Of a stretch of 64,000 bases of DNA, positions 53,434 through 62,084 are shown piece after piece. Source of the DNA: Massilia rhizosphaerae (GTDB lineage Bacteria > Pseudomonadota > Gammaproteobacteria > Burkholderiales > Burkholderiaceae_D); contig NZ_JADKYX010000003.1 of the NCBI RefSeq assembly GCF_016093545.1, positions 124,001 through 188,000 of the forward strand, in the 5' to 3' direction. How positions within the stretch are numbered: position 1 is the stretch's first letter; the number at the start of each line of letters is the position of its first letter. The notes beneath the pieces are model-generated. The model saw nothing but the letters and a program-made list of their open reading frames with translations, was not told where the DNA came from and did not search any database. The position numbers and the translations under genes were made by a program.

Positions 53434-54252
53434 ATGAAGATCAGTTTCATCGGCGGCGGCAACATGGCCACCGCCCTCATCGCCGGCCTGGCCGGCAAGG
53501 TCGCGCAAGCCGCGGACATCCACGTCGTCGATCCGAACGCGGAAGCGCTCGAGCGCCTGCGCACGCAGTACGGCGTGACGACGTCGCCCGACATCGGCGC
53601 GGCCGTCGCCGCCAGCGACGTCATCGTGCTCGCCGTGAAGCCGCAGCAGATGCGCGACGTCGCGGTCCACCTGCAATCGCAGTTGGCGAACCAGCCGCTG
53701 CTGTTGTCGATCGCGGCCGGCATCCGCGGCGCCGACCTGTCGCGCTGGCTCGGCGGCTACGGCGCCATCGTGCGCACGATGCCGAACACGCCGGCATTGA
53801 TTGGCCAGGGCATCACGGGGATGGTGGCGATGGCCGGCGTCGGCGCTGCGCAAAAGGACGCCGCCGACAGCATCATGCGCGCAGTCGGCCAGACCGTGTG
53901 GCTCGACGAAGAGAGCCTGATCGATCCGGTGACGGCGGTGTCGGGCAGCGGTCCGGCCTATGTGTTCTACTTCCTCGAGGCGATGGAACAGGCGGCCGTC
54001 GAACTGGGCCTGTCCGCGGAGCAGGGCAAGGCGCTCGCGCTGGCCACGTTCACGGGCGCGGCCCAGCTGGCGGCGGAGTCCAGCGAACCGGTCGACGTGC
54101 TGCGCCAGCGCGTGACGTCGAAGGGCGGCACGACGCACGCGGCCATCACCAGCATGGAGGCCGCCGGCGTCAAGCAGGCGATCGTCGCGGCGATGAAGGC
54201 GGCCGCCGCGCGCGGGCGCGAGCTGGGCGACGAAATGGGGCGCGACGCCTGA
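53434..54252 (+). CDS. proC: Pyrroline-5-carboxylate reductase
   Basis: A 272-residue NAD(P)H enzyme, last step of proline synthesis. The Rossmann turn is FIGGGNMATAL; VKPQQM and the signature RTMPNTPALIGQGITGM are present. The C-terminal dimer domain has VSGSGPAYVFYFLEAME and SKGGTTHAAITSME. It forms an operon with yggS. A 34-base internal segment (53863-53896) recurs at 56167-56200 with one mismatch. Confidence 0.97.
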   Translation: MKISFIGGGNMATALIAGLAGKVAQAADIHVVDPNAEALERLRTQYGVTTSPDIGAAVAASDVIVLAVKPQQMRDVAVHLQSQLANQPLLLSIAAGIRGADLSRWLGGYGAIVRTMPNTPALIGQGITGMVAMAGVGAAQKDAADSIMRAVGQTVWLDEESLIDPVTAVSGSGPAYVFYFLEAMEQAAVELGLSAEQGKALALATFTGAAQLAAESSEPVDVLRQRVTSKGGTTHAAITSMEAAGVKQAIVAAMKAAAARGRELGDEMGRDA

Positions 54253-54270
54253 GGGCCGGCGCGCCTTGCG

Positions 54271-56004
54271 TCACGGTCGGCCTGAACCTGCCGCGGTCAC
54301 CGGCTTTGCCGCCAGGTCGACCCGGGTGAACTTCAGGTTGCGCGCTCTTGCGGTGCCCAGCGTGAAACCGGTGCAGCCATCCTGCGCATTGCACTGGTAT
54401 TGGATGGTGCCGAAGCCGGTCTCATAGGGGCCCGCGCCGTTAAAGCCGAGTACGACCGTGCCGCCCGGGTAGGTCAGCACGACGTCGCCGTCCTTGCCGT
54501 CGACCGTGTACAGCACGTGCAACTCGTCGCTATAGAATTCGCCTTCGAGACGCTTCAACTCGTCCCCGCGCGGTATCGGACGCGGGCCACGCTTCGCCGG
54601 CAAGTCGCGCCCGCCCCGGTGCAGGACGCCGCCCGCGACCACGCCGTCCTTGCCGGGTGCGTCGAAAGTGAACTGCGCGTCGGTCGCCCTGGCGAAGAAA
54701 TCCCGTTTGCCGTAGGCGAATGCCCGGATCCTGGGCTGCCCAACGCCCATCGCCATCAACCGGCCGTCCTCCTTGGTGAAGACGATGCCCGCTTGCGGGG
54801 ACAGGGCGTAATAGCCGACCAGCGCGTCCAGCTGCGCCGGATCGAGAGCGATTTCCTTGAACACCTTGGCGGGCACCGCGGGCGCGGCCGGTTCCGCGCC
54901 GGGTACGTTGTCGAGATACATGTCGGCGATGCGCCTGACGGCCTCGTAGATGTTCACGTCGGACGCGTTGGCGAGCACCACGACCGACAAATGCTGGTCC
55001 GGGAAGCGCGACAGCAAGGCGCCGTAGCCGCTGATCATGCCGCTATGCTCGACCAGCCGCAAGCCACGGTAAGTGTAGACGAACAGGCCCGATGCGTAGT
55101 CGTTCGGTTTGCCGTCATTGAACACGCCGGTTGCCTGCATCTGCCTGACCACGTCCATGCCGCCGACGCGCCCATCGTAGAAATTGCGGTCCCATAGGGC
55201 CAGGTCGCCCGCCGTCGTCAACACGCCGCCGTCGCCGACCGTGGAAATGTCGACGGACACGTATCGATAGCCGCCGCCGTCGGCGGGTTGGTACGATGAC
55301 GCGCGTCCGGACACCAGATTGCCGTAGCCATGCTGGAACAGCGTGTGCTTCATGCCGAGCGGTTCGAAGATGCGTTCGCGCGCAAACTCGGGCAGCGGTT
55401 TGCCGGACACGCGTTTCACGATCTGCGCGAGCAGCATGTAACCGGTGTTGCAGTAGTCCCATTCCTGGCCGGGGTCGAAGTTGAGCGCGCGTTGGCGCTT
55501 GACGAGGGCCAGGGCCATGTCCTCGGTGATGACGTCGTCGATACGCAAGCCGGCCATCTCTACCATCGACAGGTAGTCGCGCAGACCGCTGGTGTGGTGC
55601 AGCAGATGGCGGATGGTGATGGTCTTGCCGAAGTCGGGCACTTCCGGCAGGTATTTGTGGATGTCGTCGTCGAGCGACAGCTTGCCGGCCTGCGCCAGCA
55701 GGTGAATGGCAAACGCGGTGAACTGCTTGGACATCGAGCCGATGAAGAATTCGGTGGCGGGCGACATGGGCATGCGGCGCTCGATGTCGGCCATGCCATA
55801 ACTTTTCGTGAACAGGACCTTGCCGTCGCGGATCACCTCGACCACGGCGCCCGGCGTGTCCGGGCGGTTCCAGTTGGCGAACAGCGCATCGATCTGCCGT
55901 TCCGGCGACGGGGATGGGTGCGAGGTGACCGCCGTGGCCGCAGCGGCCGTTTCCGCCTGCGGCAAGATGGCCAGCGCGGCCGCGAATAACACGATTCGAT
56001 GCAT
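54271..56004 (-). CDS. Exported serine hydrolase (beta-lactamase class C-like)
   Basis: A 577-residue protein with a signal peptide (residues 1-22). The penicillin-binding-protein-like domain (about 35-380) has S90-x-x-K93 (GSMSKQF), Y184-x-N186 (DYCNTGY) and the third-box HSGMISG. A C-terminal beta domain of about 190 residues, with VGYYALSPQAGIVFTKEDGRLMA, resembles the DUF3471-like extension seen in many esterase or D-aminopeptidase-like members. It could be an esterase, peptidase or carboxypeptidase; beta-lactam resistance is not implied. Convergent with proC. Confidence 0.9.
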   Translation of the reverse strand: MHRIVLFAAALAILPQAETAAAATAVTSHPSPSPERQIDALFANWNRPDTPGAVVEVIRDGKVLFTKSYGMADIERRMPMSPATEFFIGSMSKQFTAFAIHLLAQAGKLSLDDDIHKYLPEVPDFGKTITIRHLLHHTSGLRDYLSMVEMAGLRIDDVITEDMALALVKRQRALNFDPGQEWDYCNTGYMLLAQIVKRVSGKPLPEFARERIFEPLGMKHTLFQHGYGNLVSGRASSYQPADGGGYRYVSVDISTVGDGGVLTTAGDLALWDRNFYDGRVGGMDVVRQMQATGVFNDGKPNDYASGLFVYTYRGLRLVEHSGMISGYGALLSRFPDQHLSVVVLANASDVNIYEAVRRIADMYLDNVPGAEPAAPAVPAKVFKEIALDPAQLDALVGYYALSPQAGIVFTKEDGRLMAMGVGQPRIRAFAYGKRDFFARATDAQFTFDAPGKDGVVAGGVLHRGGRDLPAKRGPRPIPRGDELKRLEGEFYSDELHVLYTVDGKDGDVVLTYPGGTVVLGFNGAGPYETGFGTIQYQCNAQDGCTGFTLGTARARNLKFTRVDLAAKPVTAAGSGRP

Positions 56005-56166
56005 GGGGTCTCCCGTACGTAATTCAGCGATTCGTCATGGGACTTCGCGTCGGCTCACCCGACAGTTGTCAGTATGGCAGATATTGAACCCGTTGCTTCC
56101 ATTTTGTGGAAATTATTTTTCCATCAAAAGGAAGCTATATGTTCCATGCATCGGTATGTGCGTGCG

Positions 56167-56200
56167 GCCGACAGCATCATGCGCGCCGTCGGCCAGACCG
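56167..56200. repeat. Micro-duplication of a proC internal segment
   Basis: 34 bases match proC 53863-53896 with a single mismatch, and even the reading frame (ADSIMRAVGQT) is kept. The flanks do not match. It lies in the gap between two genes, near the end of the GH43-like gene. Confidence 0.75.
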
Positions 56201-56246
56201 CTTGCGGCAGGCAGCCGCGGATCGCGCTGGCCGCGACGCCCGAGCG

Positions 56247-57260
56247 TCAGGGCGACGGCGGCGCCAGCCGGAACGCGACATCCTTGTCGCGATCGGCGCC
56301 GAGCCAGCCGTCCTTGAACACCAGCTCCGCCACCTGGATGACCGTGCGCTGGTTCCAACGTGGGTCCGTGGCCGCTTCGGGCTCGTTTCCCTGGTGGACG
56401 AAATAGTAGATGAATGCGCGGTCGCCATCGACGACGACGTCCGCGTGCTGTCCCTTGGCGCGGTCGGTCGCATGGTGGCCCGGTTCGCCCAGGATGTAGC
56501 CTGGCTGCTCCGTCCAGTGGGTCGCATCGTCGGACCGCAGCACCATCAGGCCCTTCCACACGTCGACGACCATCCAGTAATACCCCTTGAAGCGGAACAC
56601 CTTCGGTCCCTCGCCATGGGTGGGATTGACCGGTTCGTCGCTCGTCTTCTTCCACGTGCGCAGGTCCCGGCTGTCGGCGGCGAGGATGCGGCTGCCGGCG
56701 CGCTCGTCCTTGTACCACATGCGGTAGCCCGGTCCGATCTTGATGACGGTCGGGTCGATCATGCGGCCGGTGTCCAGCTTGACGGTGCTCTCGCACTCCC
56801 ATTTGGACAGGTCGGTGCTGGTCAGGTGCACGATGCGGCCGTCCGCCCCGGGGCCGCCCCACCGGTGGAAGATGCCCGGCACGACCGTCAGCCACATGTG
56901 GTACGTGCCGTTTTCGTACAGGATCTCGGGCGCCCAGGACGTCACGTCCGTGCACGCCTTGGGAAAATCGGCCGTGCCCTGGTAGCGCCAATGCACGCCG
57001 TCCGGGGACGCGGCGATCCCGATGGCCGTGCCGTGAACCCATGCGACGTCTTTCGGATCGGGCAGCTTCAGGGTTGCCCGGCGATTCGTATAAAACATCT
57101 TCCACAGTTTGGCGGCGCGGTCGTACACGATGGATACGTCCGCCGCGCCGTCGAACACCGGGTCGCGGTACAGTGGTTTGGGCGCCGTGTCGGCGGCATA
57201 TGCCCAGCTCGACAGGGCCAGCGGCACCGCAATGGCCAGGGTAGTGAGGATGGATTTCAT
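56247..57260 (-). CDS. Secreted five-bladed propeller glycosidase (GH43-like)
   Basis: A 337-residue protein with a signal peptide (LALSSWAYA-ADT). The rest fits a GH43/GH62-type beta-propeller: an Asp cluster near the start (D33, D37, D41 in YRDPVFDGAADVSIVYD), D169 in MIDPTVIK and E217 in HGEGPKVFRFKGYYW stand where base, tuning Asp and acid are expected. The first motif is unusual for GH43, so a related family (for example GH117-like) or unknown specificity is possible. The ATG at 57260 follows GGAGACCC. GATATCGAT at 57324-57332 upstream is shared with both receptor promoters, which suggests common control. Confidence 0.75.
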   Translation of the reverse strand: MKSILTTLAIAVPLALSSWAYAADTAPKPLYRDPVFDGAADVSIVYDRAAKLWKMFYTNRRATLKLPDPKDVAWVHGTAIGIAASPDGVHWRYQGTADFPKACTDVTSWAPEILYENGTYHMWLTVVPGIFHRWGGPGADGRIVHLTSTDLSKWECESTVKLDTGRMIDPTVIKIGPGYRMWYKDERAGSRILAADSRDLRTWKKTSDEPVNPTHGEGPKVFRFKGYYWMVVDVWKGLMVLRSDDATHWTEQPGYILGEPGHHATDRAKGQHADVVVDGDRAFIYYFVHQGNEPEAATDPRWNQRTVIQVAELVFKDGWLGADRDKDVAFRLAPPSP

Positions 57261-57451
57261 AGGGTCTCCAGTGGGTTTCGCACGTCGGCGCAATGATTTG
57301 TTCCGAGATCATAGCAAGTTTGAGATATCGATAACAAAAATGGCTGGCCTACCGCAAATTTTTTTTCGCGCGCGTGTCGAATCCGCGCGCCGTCGATCGT
57401 CGTCAGAATGCAGGACCCGTCATCCCAACCAACATTCGACACGAGGACATC

Positions 57452-57850
57452 ATGAACAAGCAGATCATCTTCAACCTGCCGGTCAAGGACCTGGACAAAT
57501 CGAAAGCCTTCTTCGCCGCGCTCGGCTTCGGCTTCAACCCGGCGTTCAGCAACGAGAGTTCGGCGTTCATGGACGTCGTCGACGGCACGCTCCACGTCAT
57601 GCTGATGACGGAAGCCTTTTTCAACTCGTTCACGAACAAGCCCGTCGTGCACGCCAAGGAGGCCAACGAAGTCATCATCTGCCTGAGCTGCGAGAGCCGG
57701 GACGAAGTGGACAGCCTGATCGCCAAGGCCACCGCGGCCGGCGCCCGCATCCCGCATCCGCCGGAAGACCACGACATCATGTACGACCAGGGGTTCGAGG
57801 ATCTCGACGGCCACCTGTGGAACCTTGTCTGGATGGCGCCCCAGGCCTGA
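57452..57850 (+). CDS. VOC (glyoxalase/bleomycin-resistance fold) protein
   Basis: A 132-residue protein with two beta-alpha-beta-beta-beta units: IIFNLPVKDLDKSKAFFAALGF at the start and EDLDGHLWNLVWM at the end, the latter carrying the usual final metal-ligand region. It resembles the YybH/PhnB-like VOC proteins often named lactoylglutathione lyase-like; real substrate unknown. The ATG at 57452 is taken because GAGG lies before it and the 26 residues upstream lack family similarity. Confidence 0.88.
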   Translation: MNKQIIFNLPVKDLDKSKAFFAALGFGFNPAFSNESSAFMDVVDGTLHVMLMTEAFFNSFTNKPVVHAKEANEVIICLSCESRDEVDSLIAKATAAGARIPHPPEDHDIMYDQGFEDLDGHLWNLVWMAPQA

Positions 57851-57895
57851 TGCGGCCGGAATGGTAGGATAGCGGTCCGCAACAAGGAGGACGCC

Positions 57896-58123
57896 ATGAC
57901 CGTATTCGCCATGCCCGTATTCGACGCCACCGTCATCTACGACGGCAAGGAGCTGTTCAAGGGCCAGGGGGCCGCGCGCGGCTGGGCCGAGAAGCTGGCC
58001 AAGGAAATCGAGACCGACGTCACGGTCGAGAAGATCGGCACCGGCTGGGCGCTGTGCGCCCGGCTGGACGGCGCCGATTGCCGCTGGGGCATCCTGGGCC
58101 AGCGGCTCAAGCGGCTGGACTGA
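57896..58123 (+). CDS. Uncharacterised 75-residue protein
   Basis: A small cytoplasmic protein preceded by AAGGAGGACGCC, a very strong ribosome site. It has a beta-rich start (FDATVIYDGKELFKG) and an amphipathic helix (RGWAEKLAKEI). No family is recognised. The stop is directly followed by the ATG of the metallo-hydrolase gene with no gap, so the two are co-translated. Confidence 0.7.
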   Translation: MTVFAMPVFDATVIYDGKELFKGQGAARGWAEKLAKEIETDVTVEKIGTGWALCARLDGADCRWGILGQRLKRLD

Positions 58124-59473
58124 ATGGCCGCGCTGACGGTCTCGCGCATCCTGCACGCGGGCTATGTGTTCGAGTGCGACGGTACGCGCATCGCCTTCGA
58201 TACCATCTTCGAAAACCCGTTCAGCCGCAACTGCCACGCCTTCCCTGACGTGCGGTTCGACGCGGCGCGGATCCGGCAGCAGCGCTTCGACGCGGTGTTC
58301 ATCTCGCACTTCCACGACGACCACTGCTCGCTCGAGAGCCTGGACCTGCTGGACCGCGCCACGCCGCTGTACCTCTACTGCCTGTTTGACGAGCTGTTCG
58401 ACATGGTGCGCCAGCTCGGCTTCACGCGCGTGCACGCGCTGCGCCTGGACGAGCCGGTGGACGTCGGCCCGTTCCACGTCGTGCCGCGCGAAGCGATGGA
58501 TGCGGACGTCGATTCGATGTTCCAGATCCGCGCCGCCGGGCTGAACGTGCTGAACGTGGTCGATTCCTGGATCGACGACGCAGCGCTCGCGCGGCTGGTC
58601 GCGCAGAAGCCGTGGGACCTGGTTTTGTGGCCGTTCCAGACCATGCGCGAAATCGAAGTGCTGGCCCCGTCGCGCGCCGCGCCCGCGCCGCCCGCGTTGC
58701 CGGAAGACTGGTTGACCCAGCTGCGCGCGCTGGCGCCGCGCCACGTCGTGCCGAGCTCCTGCCAGTTCGCGCTCGAGCCGTGGTCGTGGTACAACCGCGC
58801 GTTCTTCCCGATTTCGTATGCGCGGTTCGCGCAGGAAGTCGAGGCGGCGCTGCCGCAGGCGCGGGTGATGCGCATGGATCCGTCGGTGTCGATGCGGCTC
58901 GATGCCGACGGGCTGCATCCGGCGCCGCCGCTCGACTGGGTGATCCCCGTCGGCCCGCAGGACGTCGACTACGGCTATGCCGGCAATGCCGATGCGCCGC
59001 CCACGAGCGAGATCGCGCGCCATTTTCCGGCGCTGACGGACGCCCAATGGACGCGCGTGCTGGACTACTGCCGCACCGGCCTGGCGGACGTCTACGCGGA
59101 CCTCGATGCGGCCGGCGACTATTTCGACGAGCCCCGCGTGTGGCAATTGTCGCTCTACGATCACGCGGGCGCGGTCACGTGCTTCCGCTACCGGCTGGAA
59201 CCGGGCGGCGCGGCACGCGTCGGCGACGACGGCGGCCCGCTGGGCTGGACCACCGACATCCCCGCCATCAAGCTGTACGCGGCGTTGGCGCTGGGCGAGT
59301 CGCTGACGTCGATGTACATGCGGATCAACGATGCCGTGTTCGACGCCGCCACGGAACGCGAGCTGGCGGAGGCCGACGTGGTGGACGACCCACTGATCCG
59401 CTGCCTGTTCAGCGAAGGCTTCGGCGCCTACCAGCGGGCGCAGTTGCGGCGCCTGCAGGGCCTTGCGGACTGA
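58124..59473 (+). CDS. Metallo-beta-lactamase-fold hydrolase with long C-domain
   Basis: A 449-residue protein with no signal peptide. The first 250 residues form an MBL fold: SHFHDDHC provides H62, H64, D66 and H67, with IAFDTIFENP before it and later HVVPSSCQF. The last 200 residues (from about VIPVGPQDVDYGYAG) form a domain I cannot name; it ends in a helical LFSEGFGAYQRAQLRRLQG. MBL members include nucleases, lactonases and phosphodiesterases; no substrate is inferred. It begins at the base after the stop of the 75-residue protein. Confidence 0.85.
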   Translation: MAALTVSRILHAGYVFECDGTRIAFDTIFENPFSRNCHAFPDVRFDAARIRQQRFDAVFISHFHDDHCSLESLDLLDRATPLYLYCLFDELFDMVRQLGFTRVHALRLDEPVDVGPFHVVPREAMDADVDSMFQIRAAGLNVLNVVDSWIDDAALARLVAQKPWDLVLWPFQTMREIEVLAPSRAAPAPPALPEDWLTQLRALAPRHVVPSSCQFALEPWSWYNRAFFPISYARFAQEVEAALPQARVMRMDPSVSMRLDADGLHPAPPLDWVIPVGPQDVDYGYAGNADAPPTSEIARHFPALTDAQWTRVLDYCRTGLADVYADLDAAGDYFDEPRVWQLSLYDHAGAVTCFRYRLEPGGAARVGDDGGPLGWTTDIPAIKLYAALALGESLTSMYMRINDAVFDAATERELAEADVVDDPLIRCLFSEGFGAYQRAQLRRLQGLAD

Positions 59474-59485
59474 ACGACGTTCAGT

Positions 59486-60385
59486 TCAGGACGTGCGCCG
59501 CGCGAGGCCGGCGATGACGTGCTCCAGCGGCGTCGTGCCGGCCCGTTCGACCGCGCAGGGATCGCTCTTCATGTCGATGTGCGGGCCGTTGAGGCCGCGC
59601 GTCATTTCCGTGAAACCGGCCAGCGCGGCCGGCGAGAAACCGGCATCCGCCAGCGCGTCCGGCCACGCCGCTTCCGGCACGACGGCCACGTCGACGGGGC
59701 GTCCGACCGTGGCCGCGACGATGGCCGCGACGTCGTTCGGGGTGTAACCCCTGGGGCCGGAAAGCGTGACGATGCGGTTCCCTGTCCATGCGTCCTGCAG
59801 CAACGCGGCCGCGGCGCTGCCGACGTCCGCCGTCGCCACCATCGGGATGGGACGCCGCGCCGGCGCCAGGAACGACGGCAAGGTGCCGCTCTGCACGGCG
59901 TGGCCGACCAGCGGCGTCCAGTTCTCCATGAAATAGGCCGCGCGCAGGAAGGTGGCGGGAATGCCCGTGTCTTCCAGGCGCTGCTCGAACGTCCGGTTCA
60001 TCCCGATCCATCCCGTCCCGCTCGTGCGATCGGCGCCCACCGAGGACAGCGCGACGAGCTTGGGCACCTGAGCCGCGACCGCCGCGCGCGCCGTCGTGGA
60101 TGCAATCAAGCCGGCGTGCTCGAACAGGTCGTCGCGCCCGTAGTGCTGCGGACAGACGACGTAGGCGCCGCGGGCGCGGCCGAGCGCGCTGGTCATCGCG
60201 TCCGGATCGGTGAGGTCGGCGACGGCGACGTCGGCGCCGCGTGCGGCCCACGGGCGGCCCTGGGTCGGGTCGCGCACGACGACGCGCACGGGGCGGCCGG
60301 CGCGCAACAATGTATCGGCCGCGGCGGCGCCGGTGCGGCCGGTCACGCCGAACACGACGTAGGGGAGAGGCGAGGAAGCAGTCAT
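59486..60385 (-). CDS. NmrA-like NAD(P)-binding protein
   Basis: A 299-residue atypical short-chain dehydrogenase. The dinucleotide loop is VVFGVTGRTGAAAAD. Other parts fit the NmrA/QorB-type family (VVRDPTQGRPWAARGADVAVADLTDP, FMENW-like AAYFMENWTPLV, TLSGPRGYTPNDVAAI). Such proteins sense redox cofactors or reduce quinones. It is divergent from the LysR gene 60466-61386, which is its probable regulator. The ATG at 60385 is preferred; GGAG precedes it (ACAGGAGATTTTGCC), and the 17 upstream residues overlap the regulator's promoter. Confidence 0.88.
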   Translation of the reverse strand: MTASSPLPYVVFGVTGRTGAAAADTLLRAGRPVRVVVRDPTQGRPWAARGADVAVADLTDPDAMTSALGRARGAYVVCPQHYGRDDLFEHAGLIASTTARAAVAAQVPKLVALSSVGADRTSGTGWIGMNRTFEQRLEDTGIPATFLRAAYFMENWTPLVGHAVQSGTLPSFLAPARRPIPMVATADVGSAAAALLQDAWTGNRIVTLSGPRGYTPNDVAAIVAATVGRPVDVAVVPEAAWPDALADAGFSPAALAGFTEMTRGLNGPHIDMKSDPCAVERAGTTPLEHVIAGLARRTS

Positions 60386-60442
60386 GGCAAAATCTCCTGT
60401 CAAGTTGAAGGAGAAGCGTGCATCATTGGCGGACATGCATCA

Positions 60443-60458
60443 ATGACATGAAAGTCAT
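60443..60458. promoter_or_regulatory. Inverted repeat between LysR and NmrA genes
   Basis: ATGAC and GTCAT are inverted around ATGAAA. It sits in the short divergent region and could be the LysR-type recognition site. Confidence 0.4.
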
Positions 60459-60465
60459 AGCCAAC

Positions 60466-61386
60466 ATGCGTCAAGTGGATTTGTCTGCCGTCGACCTCAA
60501 TCTGTTGAAACTGTTCGAGGCACTCGTGCGCGAGCGCAGCGTCACCCAGGCGGGCCTGCGCCTGGGCTTGAGCCAGCCGGCCGCCAGCCGCGCGCTGGGA
60601 CGGCTGCGCAACATGCTGGGCGACCGCCTCGTCGTGCGCGGCAAGCTCGGGCTGGAGTTGACGCCGCGCGGCGAAGCGCTGGTGGGGCCGGTGGCACGGC
60701 TGCTGGACGATGCCCGCGGCCTCGTGGCGCCGGCCATCTTCGATCCGGCCTCGGCGACGGGGCGCATCACGATCGCCGCGCATGACCACCTGAGCCTCGT
60801 GGTCCTGGCCGGCCTGGTCGCCCGCCTCGAGCGACAGGCGCCGGCGCTCAGCCTCCACATCGCGCAACCCGCCGGGGACAACGTGCGGCTCGTCGAGCAG
60901 GGGCTGGTGGATCTCGCGTTGGGCATCTTCGCGGACCTGCCGGGCAGCCTCTATCGGCGCGGCCTGTACACCGATCGCTACGTGTGCATCGCGCGGGCCG
61001 GCCATCCCTGCGTGGCGGCGGGCCTCGGCCTGGAACGGTATGTGAGCCTGCGCCACGTCGCCGTGACGATTTCCGGCCTGGGGGAGAGTGCGGTCGACAC
61101 CGCGTTGTCGGCACTGGGGCTCACCCGCCGCGTCGCGCTGCGCGTGCCCCACTTCATTGCCGGCGCGATGCTGGTGGCCGACAGCGACATGATGCTCACC
61201 TTGCCGAGCCACCTGGCGCGCCGGCTGGCGGACAAGCTGCCGATCGTGCTTTTGGACTTGCCGCTGCAGGTCGCGCCGTTGGCGCCGGCCATGATCTGGC
61301 ACGAGCGCTTCCAGGGCGACCCTGCCCATGCGTGGGTCAGGCAACAGTTGGTGGACGTCGTCGCGGCGTTCGAACCGGCCGGGTGA
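60466..61386 (+). CDS. LysR family transcriptional regulator
   Basis: A 306-residue regulator. The winged helix-turn-helix is at 5-62: VDLSAVDLNLLKLFEALVRERSVTQAGLRLGLSQPAASRALGRLR. The substrate-binding domain fills 90-300 (TGRITIAAHDHLSLVVL, LVDLALGIF). ATGs at 60448 and 60466 and a GTG at 60418 are in frame; 60466 leaves the usual short N-terminus, but no start has a good ribosome site. Divergence from the NmrA-like gene suggests it controls that gene and itself. Confidence 0.9.
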   Translation: MRQVDLSAVDLNLLKLFEALVRERSVTQAGLRLGLSQPAASRALGRLRNMLGDRLVVRGKLGLELTPRGEALVGPVARLLDDARGLVAPAIFDPASATGRITIAAHDHLSLVVLAGLVARLERQAPALSLHIAQPAGDNVRLVEQGLVDLALGIFADLPGSLYRRGLYTDRYVCIARAGHPCVAAGLGLERYVSLRHVAVTISGLGESAVDTALSALGLTRRVALRVPHFIAGAMLVADSDMMLTLPSHLARRLADKLPIVLLDLPLQVAPLAPAMIWHERFQGDPAHAWVRQQLVDVVAAFEPAG

Positions 61387-61405
61387 AGCCGGCCGGCGCT
61401 CCGCT

Positions 61406-61699
61406 TCAGCGCCGCAGCTGCGCCACGACGCCGAGCGCGCCGCGCGCCATCTTCCACACGGACAGCGCTGACGTGGCCAGGCCGGCCAGGCGCTTGCGGC
61501 GCATGAGGACGAGCCCCAGCGCGGCGCCGGCCGCGCCCAGCACGACCTTGCGGTTGGCGGCGACGACGCCGGCCAGCGGCAGCCCGGCCAGGGCCCTGGA
61601 TGGCCGCAGCGCGTCCAGCTCGTAGGCCAGGCCCACGCGCTGCTCGGCGCATTGCTCGATCAGCGCGGCGCGGCGCGCGGCGAAGTTGGACTTATTCAT
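61406..61699 (-). CDS. YqjK-like membrane-associated protein
   Basis: A 97-residue basic protein. The N-terminal helix is charged (RRAALIEQCAEQR), a hydrophobic stretch follows (ANRKVVLGAAGAALGLVLM), then a second weaker helix. It lies last in a DUF883-YqjE-YqjK unit and overlaps the preceding gene by eight bases, the same order as E. coli yqjD-yqjE-yqjK. The family match is by position and composition; function is unknown. Confidence 0.72.
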   Translation of the reverse strand: MNKSNFAARRAALIEQCAEQRVGLAYELDALRPSRALAGLPLAGVVAANRKVVLGAAGAALGLVLMRRKRLAGLATSALSVWKMARGALGVVAQLRR

Positions 61700-62084
61700 C
61701 GGCCGCTCCCGTGCGATGCGCCGCCGCGTGACGCAGATAGTCGATGTCGTTGCGCAGCTCGGCCAGCGTGGACGACAGCAGCGGCGCCTCCGCGTTCATG
61801 CTGGCGCGTACCTTCATGAGGATGATGGCGGCCGCCGCGCCGAACAGGACGGCCATGCCGCCGACGGCCTGCAGGCGGTAGGTGTCCCAGAAGAGGGCGA
61901 TGACGAACAGCGCGGCCAGCAGCAGGGCGCCGGCCGCCAGGAACACGGCCAGCAGGGTCCACGCGAGGTGGCCCAGCAGGCGGCGTGCGTCTTCCTGGAA
62001 TTCGACGGCGGCCAGTTCCAGGCGCGTGCCGGCCATGGCGACGAGCGTCGCCGCGATGCGTCCCGCCGTCGCGAGGAACGTCAT
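61692..62084 (-). CDS. YqjE / phage-holin-III-like membrane protein
   Basis: A 130-residue protein with two close membrane helices (WTLLAVFLAAGALLLAALFVIALFW and AVGGMAVLFGAAAAIILM) flanked by amphipathic helices, as in the Holin-X/YqjE family. Despite the family name it is a chromosomal stress-related protein, not a phage lysis gene. It overlaps the DUF883 stop by four bases (ATGA). Confidence 0.85.
   Translation of the reverse strand: MTFLATAGRIAATLVAMAGTRLELAAVEFQEDARRLLGHLAWTLLAVFLAAGALLLAALFVIALFWDTYRLQAVGGMAVLFGAAAAIILMKVRASMNAEAPLLSSTLAELRNDIDYLRHAAAHRTGAADE

Noticed and set aside
54271-56004. Beta-lactamase giving antibiotic resistance
   Set aside because: The class C-like motifs are shared with many esterases and peptidases, and the long C-terminal domain points to these.
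56074-56406. Small ORF containing ADSIMRAVGQT
   Set aside because: Only the 34-base proC-like patch is protein-like; the remainder overlaps the 3' end of the glycosidase gene on the other strand and has no ribosome site.
61692-62084. Holin-like gene as evidence of a prophage
   Set aside because: The gene sits in a YqjD-YqjE-YqjK chromosomal stress unit, and no other phage gene is present.
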